Part shown: piece after piece, positions 1-6,429 of the stretch | Numbering within the stretch: position 1 is the first letter of the stretch | How the letters are laid out: each line of letters starts with the position of its first letter | IMG/VR virus record: IMGVR_UViG_3300017991_000423 | Span: 1-21,738 of that record | Reading direction: 5' to 3' (one strand) | DNA: 21,738 nt | From: a virus | Notes under the pieces: generated by a model | The model's database searches: none | Seen by the model: only the letters and a program-made list of their open reading frames with translations | What the model was told of the DNA's origin: nothing | Program-made: the position numbers and the translations under genes

Positions 1-86
1 GGGATGCGGCTGATCGATTCGACCTGGACAATCGAGTCGTGGTGATCCCTGATCGGTTCTGGAGCAAGGTCGGCGTCCCCGTATAG
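1..86 (+). CDS. C-terminal end of an upstream gene (partial, unknown product)
   Basis: Reading from base 3 gives 27 codons that end at the TAG at 84-86, with the end ...SKVGVPV. Codon choice (GAT, GTC, ATC, CGA) resembles the neighbouring + strand genes, and a terminator hairpin follows 22 bases later, as expected at a gene end. The start lies outside the window and too little is left to assign a function. Frame 1 also stays open to a TGA at 43-45 but gives a less gene-like end. Confidence 0.5.
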   Translation, partial: DAADRFDLDNRVVVIPDRFWSKVGVPV

Positions 87-107
87 ATCTGCTCCTGCCT
101 GGAGATC

Positions 108-144
108 AACGCCCCGTGGGGGAAAATCCCACGGGGCGTTTTCC
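108..144 (+). terminator. Rho-independent terminator before the AAA+ gene
   Basis: The arms 108-120 (AACGCCCCGTGGG) and 128-140 are perfectly complementary over 13 bp around a 7-base loop, and are followed by a short T run (GTTTT). It separates the upstream partial gene from the next promoter, which begins at 142 inside the T run. Confidence 0.8.
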
Positions 145-157
145 GTTAAGGCTATAG
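142..157 (+). promoter_or_regulatory. Repeated phage promoter, copy 1 (TCCGTTAAGGCTATAG)
   Basis: First of seven copies of the same 16-base element. If G157 is +1, the leader of the AAA+ gene is 34 nt and holds the CCACAGAGA motif and GGAG. The CTATAG end is what single-subunit phage RNA polymerase promoters show. Conservation between copies stops at the left T, so there is no shared -35 box. Confidence 0.75.
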
Positions 158-190
158 GATCAAAACTTTCCACAGAGAGAGGAGATCGAG

Positions 191-2047
191 ATGATGGTAG
201 CCCAGGATAACAAGCAGCAATGGTTTGAGGAGATGATCGGCAAGTATCGGGCGGCTGTCGCCCACACCTTCGCCCTCCACGGGGCGGTTGGGGATTATGT
301 GGCGGGGCATCGCCCCTTGCGGCACGCCCTGGATCAGATCCTCGTCAATTGGGATGCGGTGATCTATTATGACATCGCTAACGGGTGGAGGATCTCCACC
401 ACAGATGGCCGGCGTAAGGTTGAGAAGTACATCAGGGACTACAATGCGGCTAGAGTGGTGGATGAGGAAACGCCCCAGGCTAGCGGTCTTGATGAGGCCC
501 TGGCAGCATTGGGGATGGGTGGAGAGGCCAGCGGCGGCGTCCCTACAGATCCCGACGAATGGCCCACGGGCCCAGCGGCGGCGATGGGGATCATTGATAT
601 CCTCCTCCACGCTCCTGATGATCCGATCTCCACGGGATACGCTGACGAATCCCGTCCACGTTTCGCTGTGGTGATCGAGCACGCAGAGACGATCTTCCCC
701 CGGGCTGACATCGGTTCGATGCGGCCAGAGGAGAGGAAAGCACTCGTCCATCTCAAGACGTGGGCAAAGGATCAGAGCATAGGAGCCCGCTGGAATATGC
801 TGATCCTCATCACGTCAGAGCTGCACTCCCTGAACGATACGATCAGGGATAAAAACGCAGGGATCGAATCGGTCCATATTCCCCTCCCGAATCTGGTACA
901 GCGCAAGGCTTTCATCGAGCATATCCTCAGCATCGAGGAGGATCTGGCGGCATTCCTGGATGACGGGATGACGATCGATGATCTCGCCCGCGATACAGCG
1001 GCTCTCCAGAATGTTCACATCGAGGATCTGGTCCTCAGGGCCAAGGCAGACGGCGGCCGCCTCTCGTGGTCGATGGTCAAGGAACGCAAGGCAGAGGTGG
1101 TGAGCGCTGCATTCGGTGACGTGATCGAGATCATGCAGCCCCGATTCGGTTTTGACGCCATCGGGGGAATGGAGTATCTCAAGGAGTATTTCTCCAAAGC
1201 GATCTGCCTGGCGATGCGCAAGGGACGATATCACAGAGTTCCGAAAGCGGTCCTGATGGCTGGTCCTCCTGGGACGGGCAAATCGATCATGGCGGAGGCG
1301 ATCGCCAAAGAGTCCGGGATGAATGCCGTGAGCCTGGATATCGGCAGAATGAAAGGTAAGTATGTCGGCGAGAGCGAGGCCAAGACCGATCGAGCCTTTG
1401 AGGCGATCGAGGCCCTCGCCCCCGTGGTCGTATTCCTGGATGAGGTAGATCAGACATTCAGGAGAGGCGAGGGCAAGAGCGGCGATTCTGGAGTCTCTGA
1501 CTACATCTTCGGTCGGATGCTCCAGTTCATGAGCGATGATGCGAATCGGGGCCGGGTTGTGTTCGTCATGGCAACCAATCGCCCTGATCAACTCGACGCA
1601 GCGTTCAAGCGGGCCGGCCGGTGCGACAAGATCGTAGCGCTTCTGGCGCCATCGGCTCCAGATCGGGAGCAGATCCTCAGAGTGATGTTTGATGTGAAGT
1701 TCCAGTTCACGGAGGATCTAACGGATCAGGCGATCCAGGACTTCATCGAGAAAACCGAGGGGTACACCGGGGCAGAGATCGAGGAGATTGCCCGGAAGGC
1801 CATCGAGTTGGCAGATGATGACGATCGGGATTACGTCCAGGATGAGGATCTCGCCCGGGCGACGTGGGCGATCATCGCCAACACCGAGCAGGTCCAGTAC
1901 ATGACGGATCTCGCCCTGCGGGAGATCAACGATCGAGAGCTACTCCCCCCGGAGCATCGAGAGATCGCCGCAGATCGGAAAGAGCTGCGGCGGCGCATCG
2001 AGGAGAGAGAGGAGGAATTCACTCCCCGCAAGATCCGTGAGATGTAG
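191..2047 (+). CDS. AAA+ ATPase, Ycf46/FtsH-like, with a degenerate first ATPase domain
   Basis: The C-terminal half is a complete AAA+ module: Walker A GPPGTGKS at residues 358-365, Walker B ending VVFLDE with D417/E418, sensor-type ATNRPDQLD from 461, and arginine-finger-like AFKRAGR at 471-477. A helical lid follows (YTGAEIEEIARKA). The N-terminal half has the strand and helix pattern of an AAA domain (FAVVIEHAETIF about 158-169; LILITSELHSLND about 205) but no Walker A, so it looks like an inactive D1. This layout resembles Ycf46-type proteins of cyanobacteria and plastids. It probably remodels a protein or nucleoprotein complex; the substrate is unknown. The start is the first of two ATGs, 6 bases after GAGAGGAG. 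The nearby DUF3150-like gene may be a partner. Confidence 0.9.
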   Translation: MMVAQDNKQQWFEEMIGKYRAAVAHTFALHGAVGDYVAGHRPLRHALDQILVNWDAVIYYDIANGWRISTTDGRRKVEKYIRDYNAARVVDEETPQASGLDEALAALGMGGEASGGVPTDPDEWPTGPAAAMGIIDILLHAPDDPISTGYADESRPRFAVVIEHAETIFPRADIGSMRPEERKALVHLKTWAKDQSIGARWNMLILITSELHSLNDTIRDKNAGIESVHIPLPNLVQRKAFIEHILSIEEDLAAFLDDGMTIDDLARDTAALQNVHIEDLVLRAKADGGRLSWSMVKERKAEVVSAAFGDVIEIMQPRFGFDAIGGMEYLKEYFSKAICLAMRKGRYHRVPKAVLMAGPPGTGKSIMAEAIAKESGMNAVSLDIGRMKGKYVGESEAKTDRAFEAIEALAPVVVFLDEVDQTFRRGEGKSGDSGVSDYIFGRMLQFMSDDANRGRVVFVMATNRPDQLDAAFKRAGRCDKIVALLAPSAPDREQILRVMFDVKFQFTEDLTDQAIQDFIEKTEGYTGAEIEEIARKAIELADDDDRDYVQDEDLARATWAIIANTEQVQYMTDLALREINDRELLPPEHREIAADRKELRRRIEEREEEFTPRKIREM

Positions 2048-2068
2048 GGTAATCGGGTGCCCACGAAT

Positions 2069-2103
2069 GATGGCCCTCCAGCCTCGATAGGTGGAGGGCC
2101 ATC
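2069..2103 (+). other. Long hairpin after the AAA+ gene
   Basis: GATGGCCCTCCA (2069-2080) pairs perfectly with 2092-2103. The intervening bases can add CCT/AGG with one bulged G, giving about 15 bp. No T run follows (GAAAGGAGGG), so it is a poor intrinsic terminator. It may protect the 3' end of the transcript or mark a processing site. The rest of the 2048-2223 gap holds a second hairpin and the next leader. Confidence 0.6.
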
Positions 2104-2154
2104 GAAAGGAGGGAATCGTGTAGCCCGTTGGAGATCGGCAGGTCATTTGACAAC

Positions 2155-2183
2155 GCCCCCGGGGGGACCAACCCACCGGGGGC
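2155..2183 (+). terminator. GC-rich hairpin, probable terminator, before the 209-aa gene
   Basis: GCCCCCGG (2155-2162) pairs with CCGGGGGC (2176-2183), with additional GGG/CCC pairing inside the loop, and is followed by TATATTCCGTT. It resembles the hairpins at 108, 5011 and 9832, all of which end in GGGG(G)C followed by T-rich sequence and CGTT. The T tract is weak here. Confidence 0.55.
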
Positions 2184-2223
2184 TATATTCCGTTCTGAGA
2201 CTCACAGATAGAAAGGTCAAAAG

Positions 2224-2853
2224 ATGGACAAGAAAGAAAGCCCAGGCTACGAGAGTGCAGTCTTGGCATCGGGCAAATGGGTGCTTGATGCCCTGGCTGA
2301 TTATCTGTACGACTACTTTGGGAGCAAGGAGAGGTCCAACTCCCACAGCATGACGCTGGATCAGGCGATCATCGGAACCCTGGAGGAGCGAGGATTCGAT
2401 CTCGATCTGCGGCTCACCCTGCGGACGATGTTGGTGGAATACCTGATCAGGAACCCGGAGAAGGCGATCAAACTCTGTGACGCCTATCATCTGGAGAACG
2501 ATCTCCTCCGCCTCGTGGAGGCTGGAATCCCCCGTATTGCATGGGGGAGCGATGACGATGAGCCAGCGAGCAAGGGGCAAACCTTTTCCTCGATGTGGAC
2601 GATCGGGATCTGTGAAACCGAGCGAGAGGGACGCCCCTATCGATTCGTCCGCATGACGGAGACCTACGGCGGCAAAGAGACCAAAGTGGATCTCCACCTC
2701 TCGTCCTGCTCCGAGGAGATGAGCATCGTCTTCGCCACGGAGCCCCAGGAGGATAAGGAGGGGCATCAGATGGCCCTCGTCAATATCCCGTTGATGGTTT
2801 TCTCCTGTGCCCTGGAGATCCTCAAGGATGAGCAGGAAAAGCAGGAGTCCTGA
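2224..2853 (+). CDS. Hypothetical protein, 209 aa
   Basis: I do not recognise a family. The protein is acidic and apparently soluble, with a predicted helical first half (residues about 10-110, including a segment LRTMLVEYLIRNPEKAIKLCDAY cut here by family-free sequence) and a likely beta-rich second half with FSSMWTIGIC and YRFVRMTETYGG. The tail is charged (EILKDEQEKQES). The ATG follows AAAGG by 7 bases and the leader motif CTCACAGATA (2201-2210). No good copy of the 16-base promoter stands in front; only TTCCGTT is retained at 2188. It may therefore be read through from promoter 1. The stop codon is directly followed by promoter copy 2. Confidence 0.8.
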   Translation: MDKKESPGYESAVLASGKWVLDALADYLYDYFGSKERSNSHSMTLDQAIIGTLEERGFDLDLRLTLRTMLVEYLIRNPEKAIKLCDAYHLENDLLRLVEAGIPRIAWGSDDDEPASKGQTFSSMWTIGICETEREGRPYRFVRMTETYGGKETKVDLHLSSCSEEMSIVFATEPQEDKEGHQMALVNIPLMVFSCALEILKDEQEKQES

Positions 2854-2855
2854 GT

Positions 2856-2871
2856 TCCGTTAAGGCTATAG
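2856..2871 (+). promoter_or_regulatory. Repeated phage promoter, copy 2
   Basis: Exact copy of TCCGTTAAGGCTATAG, starting two bases after the stop codon of the 209-aa gene. It is the only copy with no hairpin between the preceding stop codon and the promoter apart from copy 3. Its leader is unusually long (130 nt) and structured. Confidence 0.75.
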
Positions 2872-2946
2872 AGGATCGGGAGATCCTCTCGTGTGTCCTA
2901 CTCTGTGGCTGCCCCGGTTCTGCCAGATGATCGGCAGGGCCGGGGC
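2871..2946 (+). other. Structured leader: two hairpins between promoter 2 and the 206-aa gene
   Basis: A 7-bp hairpin starts at the presumed +1 (GAGGATC 2871-2877 with GATCCTC 2882-2888). A second stem of 14 pairs runs from GCCCCGG at 2911 to CCGGGGC ending at 2946, including two T-G wobbles, around the loop AGATGAT(C). The second may be an attenuator or the real 3' end of something short. No T run follows. No open reading frame was convincing in the space between them. Confidence 0.5.
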
Positions 2947-3000
2947 CAGGGGCATACGTGTCTATAATGTCAAATACTCCCACAGATAGGAGCGGATCAG

Positions 3001-3621
3001 ATGGACGGCAAGACGTGGAGAGGCATGACGGAGGATCAGCGGGCAGAGTATATGGATCGGCTCAAGGCCGCTGTCGCTAGGGGGGATCTCGATCCCCGCA
3101 GGATTCCCCTCAAGAGCCGGCGCAATCATCGGGAGTTGTCCACGGGGTATGAGTGGCATTATCGCTACGATCCCACGGGGGATCGGATCATGCGGTTCGG
3201 GCCCGTCCTTAGAGGAGATCTCATCGTGGTCCCCTCTGACGTAATGCGGTTCAATCGCCCTTTGATCGAGGATCTCAAACGCAAGGGGTTCATCTGGCAC
3301 CCTGACGCCTACGAATGGCGGCGGTCCACCCTCCGTCCTTATAAGGGACGGATCTGGACACGTCGGCAATGGCTCATCGCCACCCGCCGGCTGTACTTCG
3401 AGTCCTGGATGGAATACGAGGATACAGTCCCCCCGGATCATCCTGATCTCGATGAGGATACCCGATGGGCGAATGATGAGTGGTGGGCCAGCGAGACGCC
3501 CCGCCCTCCCGCTGCGGACCCTGACGAGCAATTGGAGCGATTCCACGAGACCAAGGCAAAGGCGGCCAGGCTACGGGATGCAATTCTGACGGGGAAAGAA
3601 CTTGACGCTATAATCCGTTAA
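3001..3621 (+). CDS. Hypothetical protein, 206 aa; shares a domain with the 131-aa protein at 6950-7345
   Basis: The function is unknown. Residues about 75-145 (IVVPSDVMRFNRPLIEDL, KRKGF, YKGRIWTRRQWLIATRRLY) line up with the protein at 6950-7345 (IVIPTDV, GRRGF, YEGKRYSEIAWLRAARRLY), so the two are paralogues over that stretch. The protein is basic and Trp/Arg-rich, which would fit nucleic acid binding, but that is only an inference. The C-terminus is helical and charged. The ATG follows CCACAGATAGGAG by 8 bases. The TAA stop codon (3619-3621) lies inside promoter copy 3. Confidence 0.8.
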   Translation: MDGKTWRGMTEDQRAEYMDRLKAAVARGDLDPRRIPLKSRRNHRELSTGYEWHYRYDPTGDRIMRFGPVLRGDLIVVPSDVMRFNRPLIEDLKRKGFIWHPDAYEWRRSTLRPYKGRIWTRRQWLIATRRLYFESWMEYEDTVPPDHPDLDEDTRWANDEWWASETPRPPAADPDEQLERFHETKAKAARLRDAILTGKELDAIIR

Positions 3622-3629
3622 GGCTATAA
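3614..3629 (+). promoter_or_regulatory. Repeated phage promoter, copy 3, overlapping a stop codon
   Basis: TCCGTTAAGGCTATAA differs from the other six copies only in its last base. The upstream gene ends ATC CGT TAA, so the stop codon is part of the promoter. The leader to the next ATG (3675) is about 45 nt and contains CCACAGATA (3640-3648) and AAAGGAGG. Confidence 0.7.
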
Positions 3630-3674
3630 GGTGATCGGGCCACAGATAACGACACATCAAAGGAGGAACCAACG

Positions 3675-5003
3675 ATGACTGAGAATGCACTCGCTGGCGC
3701 ACGATCGATCTCAGAGGTAAAGGCTTCCGTTGAGGAGGCCACGGGGCATCAGGTGGCGACCCAGGGCATGACCGACGCCAATCTGATGATGGAAGTCTTG
3801 GCGGGGCAGCTCCTCCTCGTTGAGTTGCATATTGGGCAATGGGGAGCCAAGTCCCGCTGGACACCCTCAGAGTGGGGCATCGAGGGATTTGAGGAGATCC
3901 GTGATCCTGATCTCAGGGGAGCGGTCTCAGAGATCTACGGCTACGGCGAGAGGGCCCTCCTCCCGCCACATGTGGTGAAGGCGCTGACCAATGTGGCGAA
4001 CCGAGGGCGCAAGCTACTCTATCGCTCCTCCGTTGAGACTCCGATGGGTTACGCTATGTCAACCCACACTTACGAGAGTTTCAGGGGTGAGATCGCCGCC
4101 CTGCGGGATGAGTACATGGCTCTGGTCGATGATGTCTGCGATAACCTTGACGGCTATCTGGAGGAGATCTCAGAGACCTATCGTGTCCAGGCTGCCATCG
4201 CCTATCGGCGGGCATTCGGGATGGACATCAACGATCAGACGGCGATCCCCCCTGCTGGATTCGTCCAGGACTTCATCGACGACATCATCCGCAACGTTCC
4301 TCATCCTGACGACATCCGCCGCCGGTTCAATTGGGAAGTCAAAGTCACGATGCCCATCCTCCCCTCGATGGTAGAGGCGGAGAATCAACGGATCGAGGAG
4401 CTGCGCCAGGCCGGCTATCACAAGCGAACCCTCGATGAGCAGGATCTCGACGCAGAGCTCCGACGCCGCAGGGCGATCCAGGACGAGCTTGAGTCCCAGG
4501 CGCTCCAGCAAGCAAGGGATCTGGTCAAGGATGTGGTCAGGCAGATCAACTCCCACGTTTTCGATGTGGTGACGCAGGTCCAGAATTCTATCAAAACCAA
4601 TGACGGGAAACTCGTCGGACGCAGCGCCCTCGCCGTCAAGAACTTGCTAGCATGGGCAGAGGCAAACAACCCGACCACAAACGAGGATCTAGTGAAAGCC
4701 TTGACCGATCTGGAGTCCAAGTTTGGGATGGACGCCACAGATCGAGACGTGACGGAGATCTCAGGGGCCCTCAGGGGACTTGAGACGATCACCCGTCAGA
4801 AACTCCTCGATCTGGCATCATTCGATGAGCGACAGGTCAGAGAGATCCAGAAGGAGACCAAGGCCAAGCTCTCGATCGATCGGACGGATCTGCGCCGGCA
4901 TCGGCGAATGATCAGGGGCAAGACGGAGGATGAGATCATCCTCGATGGGTTGGTCCCTGAGGGACGGCAGATCAGGATCTCTGCCGTTGAGGATGAGAAG
5001 TAG
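3675..5003 (+). CDS. DUF3150-like protein, 442 aa
   Basis: The N-terminal part carries features I associate with DUF3150 proteins: VELHIGQWGAKSRW near residue 50, then LLPPHVVKALTNVANRGRKL with a following LLYRSSVETPMGYAM and a long helical segment. The second half is highly charged and probably coiled-coil (about 230-310, many E/R/Q), with a further helical domain and a basic tail segment (LRRHRRMIRGKTEDE). DUF3150 genes often sit near AAA ATPases in phages and bacteria, and an AAA+ gene lies 1.6 kb upstream here. Their biochemical role is unknown to me. The start is supported by AAAGGAGG, 8 bases before the ATG. A strong terminator follows, so promoter 3 probably makes a one-gene message. 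Confidence 0.75.
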   Translation: MTENALAGARSISEVKASVEEATGHQVATQGMTDANLMMEVLAGQLLLVELHIGQWGAKSRWTPSEWGIEGFEEIRDPDLRGAVSEIYGYGERALLPPHVVKALTNVANRGRKLLYRSSVETPMGYAMSTHTYESFRGEIAALRDEYMALVDDVCDNLDGYLEEISETYRVQAAIAYRRAFGMDINDQTAIPPAGFVQDFIDDIIRNVPHPDDIRRRFNWEVKVTMPILPSMVEAENQRIEELRQAGYHKRTLDEQDLDAELRRRRAIQDELESQALQQARDLVKDVVRQINSHVFDVVTQVQNSIKTNDGKLVGRSALAVKNLLAWAEANNPTTNEDLVKALTDLESKFGMDATDRDVTEISGALRGLETITRQKLLDLASFDERQVREIQKETKAKLSIDRTDLRRHRRMIRGKTEDEIILDGLVPEGRQIRISAVEDEK

Positions 5004-5010
5004 ATCAGAC

Positions 5011-5047
5011 GCCCCCGGGGGGATGATCCCCCCGGGGGCTCTCTTTC
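5011..5047 (+). terminator. Rho-independent terminator after the DUF3150-like gene
   Basis: The 13-bp arms 5011-5023 (GCCCCCGGGGGGA) and 5027-5039 enclose a three-base loop, followed by TCTCTTTCGTT. It starts 8 bases after the stop codon. The next gene has no clear copy of the 16-base promoter, only a loosely similar TTCGTTGAGG at the end of this element. Confidence 0.8.
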
Positions 5048-5062
5048 GTTGAGGAGGATACG

Positions 5063-5371
5063 ATGATCAGACAAGTCGAATGGTGGCAGGATATCAGAGA
5101 GATCCATCTATTCGCTGGCTACCAGAGGGCGGTCCGCCAGGTCGATATGGCAGCCTCGATCGAGAAACTAGGGCAATTGCTCCTGGAGGACTTCCGCCGA
5201 TTCATCGATGGACGGGCCCTCCTGGACGTGATCCTCACGGATCAGGAGCCCGATCCACCGAATCCCCACATCGAGGCAGATACGGCGGATCAGGCATCGA
5301 GGGCATCGATCGTCATCAGGGCCAGGGCGGAGCACGTCCGCCGATCCTGGAGATGGGTGGTGCTCAAGTGA
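5063..5371 (+). CDS. Hypothetical protein, 102 aa, upstream of the methyltransferase
   Basis: No family is recognised. It is a small, probably helical protein rich in Arg, Ile and Asp (EKLGQLLLEDFRRFIDGRALLD near residues 34-55). The start has a strong site, GAGGAGG, 5 bases before the ATG. Its stop codon TGA overlaps the GTG start of the methyltransferase, so the two are probably translationally coupled. It lacks the CCACAGA leader seen before most other genes of this half. Confidence 0.75.
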   Translation: MIRQVEWWQDIREIHLFAGYQRAVRQVDMAASIEKLGQLLLEDFRRFIDGRALLDVILTDQEPDPPNPHIEADTADQASRASIVIRARAEHVRRSWRWVVLK

Positions 5372-6069
5372 ATCTCATCCCAGGGCCCGAAAGTGACGGC
5401 ATCTACGCCGGCAAGTTCCAGGATCTAGCGAGGGAGATCCCTGCTGGATCGGTCGATCTGGTCTGGAGCGATCCCCCCTGGAGCCGGGATCTCGTGGATC
5501 TGTACTCCCTGGCTGCAGCGAGGGCAGTCCACATTCTCAGAGATGGTGGTCATGCGTTCTTTGTTGCCGGCCTGACGCATCTCCCTCAGATCATCCAGAG
5601 GATCATGCCCCATCTCTCCTACTACTGGACGATCGTCATCGATCAGCCAAACTCGAACGCCGTTTTCAACCCTCGACGCATCCTCAATAAGTGGAGGCCC
5701 CTCCTCTGGTTTACCAAGGGATTCGAGCCATCCAGGGGGAATCGATTCATCTCTGATCGGATCTTCGCCCCCAGGGATAAGCGGTTCCACGATTGGGGCC
5801 ACAGCTCCTACCTGCCGATCTACCTCCTCCATCGATTAGTCCCCCAGGGGGGACTTGTGGTCGATTTCTTTACTGGAGGCGGGACGATCCCCTCCGTTTG
5901 CAAGGCGGCGGGATATCGCTGGCTGGCGTTCGACGTTGATCCGACGACCGTCCTGGATGTACGGGATCGATTGAAACTCCAGACGCTTCGATTGCCCCTG
6001 GAGGGCGAGCTCCCTCCTCCCCAGGGGAAGATCTGGACGGATGACGAACTGGAGGAGATGAGAGGATGA
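5368..6069 (+). CDS. DNA methyltransferase, N6-adenine/N4-cytosine type, about 233 aa
   Basis: The catalytic motif DPPW is at residues 35-38 and the AdoMet-binding motif DFFTGGGT at 166-173, followed by GYRWLAFDVDP. The catalytic motif precedes the AdoMet motif, as in beta-class enzymes. PLLWFTKG (111-118) and HDWGHSS before the AdoMet motif match the usual phage methylase layout. It should transfer a methyl group to an adenine or cytosine amino group in DNA; the target site is unknown. No restriction partner is visible, which is usual for orphan phage enzymes that protect or mark the genome. The frame is open further upstream, but that part is out of character and overlaps the 102-aa gene, so I chose the GTG that overlaps its TGA. 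An ATG at 5353 is the alternative. Confidence 0.88.
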   Translation: MNLIPGPESDGIYAGKFQDLAREIPAGSVDLVWSDPPWSRDLVDLYSLAAARAVHILRDGGHAFFVAGLTHLPQIIQRIMPHLSYYWTIVIDQPNSNAVFNPRRILNKWRPLLWFTKGFEPSRGNRFISDRIFAPRDKRFHDWGHSSYLPIYLLHRLVPQGGLVVDFFTGGGTIPSVCKAAGYRWLAFDVDPTTVLDVRDRLKLQTLRLPLEGELPPPQGKIWTDDELEEMRG

Positions 6070-6251
6070 GCGAGAGGGACTACCAAGAGCAGGAGTCTGA
6101 TGAGCTGACGCCCCTCGATGTGCGGCTGGAGGCCAGGCTCAACTACTGCGCATCGTATGTTGCGGTTATGGTTTGGACGATCGTGATCTGTGGTTGTGTC
6201 GTAGTCTTCGCCTTCGCAGGTAATCCCCGCCTAAGTCTCACCTGGCCCTGA
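6066..6251 (+). CDS. Small single-pass membrane protein, 61 aa
   Basis: It starts at an ATG overlapping the methyltransferase stop codon (ATGA), with GGAGGAG upstream. The first 27 residues are acidic and soluble, followed by one hydrophobic segment (YVAVMVWTIVICGCVVVFAF, about residues 31-50) and a short tail NPRLSLTWP. This suggests an N-in or N-out membrane anchor. Phages encode many such small inner-membrane proteins, often toxic or superinfection-related; I cannot assign one of these roles. Confidence 0.7.
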   Translation: MSERDYQEQESDELTPLDVRLEARLNYCASYVAVMVWTIVICGCVVVFAFAGNPRLSLTWP

Positions 6252-6257
6252 CGCGCT

Positions 6258-6288
6258 GGAGCCGCCCCCGGATCAAAGGGACGGCTCC
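6258..6288 (+). terminator. Hairpin after the small membrane protein gene
   Basis: GGAGCCG (6258-6264) pairs with CGGCTCC (6282-6288), with CCC/GGG pairs possible inside. No T run follows; instead it runs directly into the leader motif CCACAGATA (6290-6298). It may be a weak terminator or a processed 5' end. Confidence 0.45.
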
Positions 6289-6312
6289 CCCACAGATAGA
6301 AAGGAGGATCAG

Positions 6313-6429
6313 ACGCCTGAGGATCATCAGGCACCCACCATCTCAAGGATACCACAGAATCCGCAGGAAGTCAATATCCTCGTCATCGAAACGGAAAACC
6401 CTGATCCTCTCAGTCCGTTAAGGCTATAG
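6313..6429 (+). pseudogene. 38-codon ORF with full leader and Shine-Dalgarno but ACG at the start position
   Basis: A hairpin, the CCACAGATA motif and AAGGAGG lead, with 5 bases of spacing, to ACG where other genes of this region have ATG. The frame stays open for 38 codons and reads like a protein end (QEVNILVIETENPDPL). Its TAG stop codon is the last three bases of promoter copy 4. Either it is a remnant that lost its start codon or a peptide using a rare ACG start. In the remainder of the 6252-6473 gap I see only the hairpin, this ORF and the next promoter and leader. Confidence 0.35.
6414..6429 (+). promoter_or_regulatory. Repeated phage promoter, copy 4
   Basis: Exact TCCGTTAAGGCTATAG followed by GGGG. 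With G6429 as +1 the message would begin with a hairpin (GGGGGA paired with TCCCCC around AAGATA), as T7 messages begin with a stem-loop. It is the first promoter of the regular promoter/ribozyme series. Confidence 0.8.

Noticed and set aside
815-1591. 258-codon open frame opposite the AAA+ gene
   Set aside because: It overlaps a gene with clear ATPase motifs; long antisense frames are expected in this GC-rich, GATC-rich sequence. The same holds for the + strand frames at 17505-18557 and 20231-21139.
2069-2107. Hairpin followed by GAAAGG as a fourth ribozyme
   Set aside because: CUGAUGA and a second hairpin are missing, so the hammerhead core cannot form.
2963-2968. TATAAT, possible sigma-70 -10 box
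   Set aside because: The region 17 bases upstream is CCGGGG, nothing like TTGACA, and a copy of the repeated promoter already stands upstream.
3603-3614. TTGACG next to TATAAT
   Set aside because: The two boxes are separated by 0 to 2 bases, far too close for a sigma-70 promoter, and they lie within the end of a coding region.
5080-5367. N-terminal extension of the methyltransferase
   Set aside because: It reads as a Gly/Pro/Arg-rich shadow of the 102-aa gene, which has a strong ribosome site; the methyltransferase homology begins after 5368.
6097-6104. CTGATGAG inside the small membrane protein gene
   Set aside because: There is no GUC with a pairing stem I before it and no GAAA strand that would close stem II, so it is not a hammerhead.
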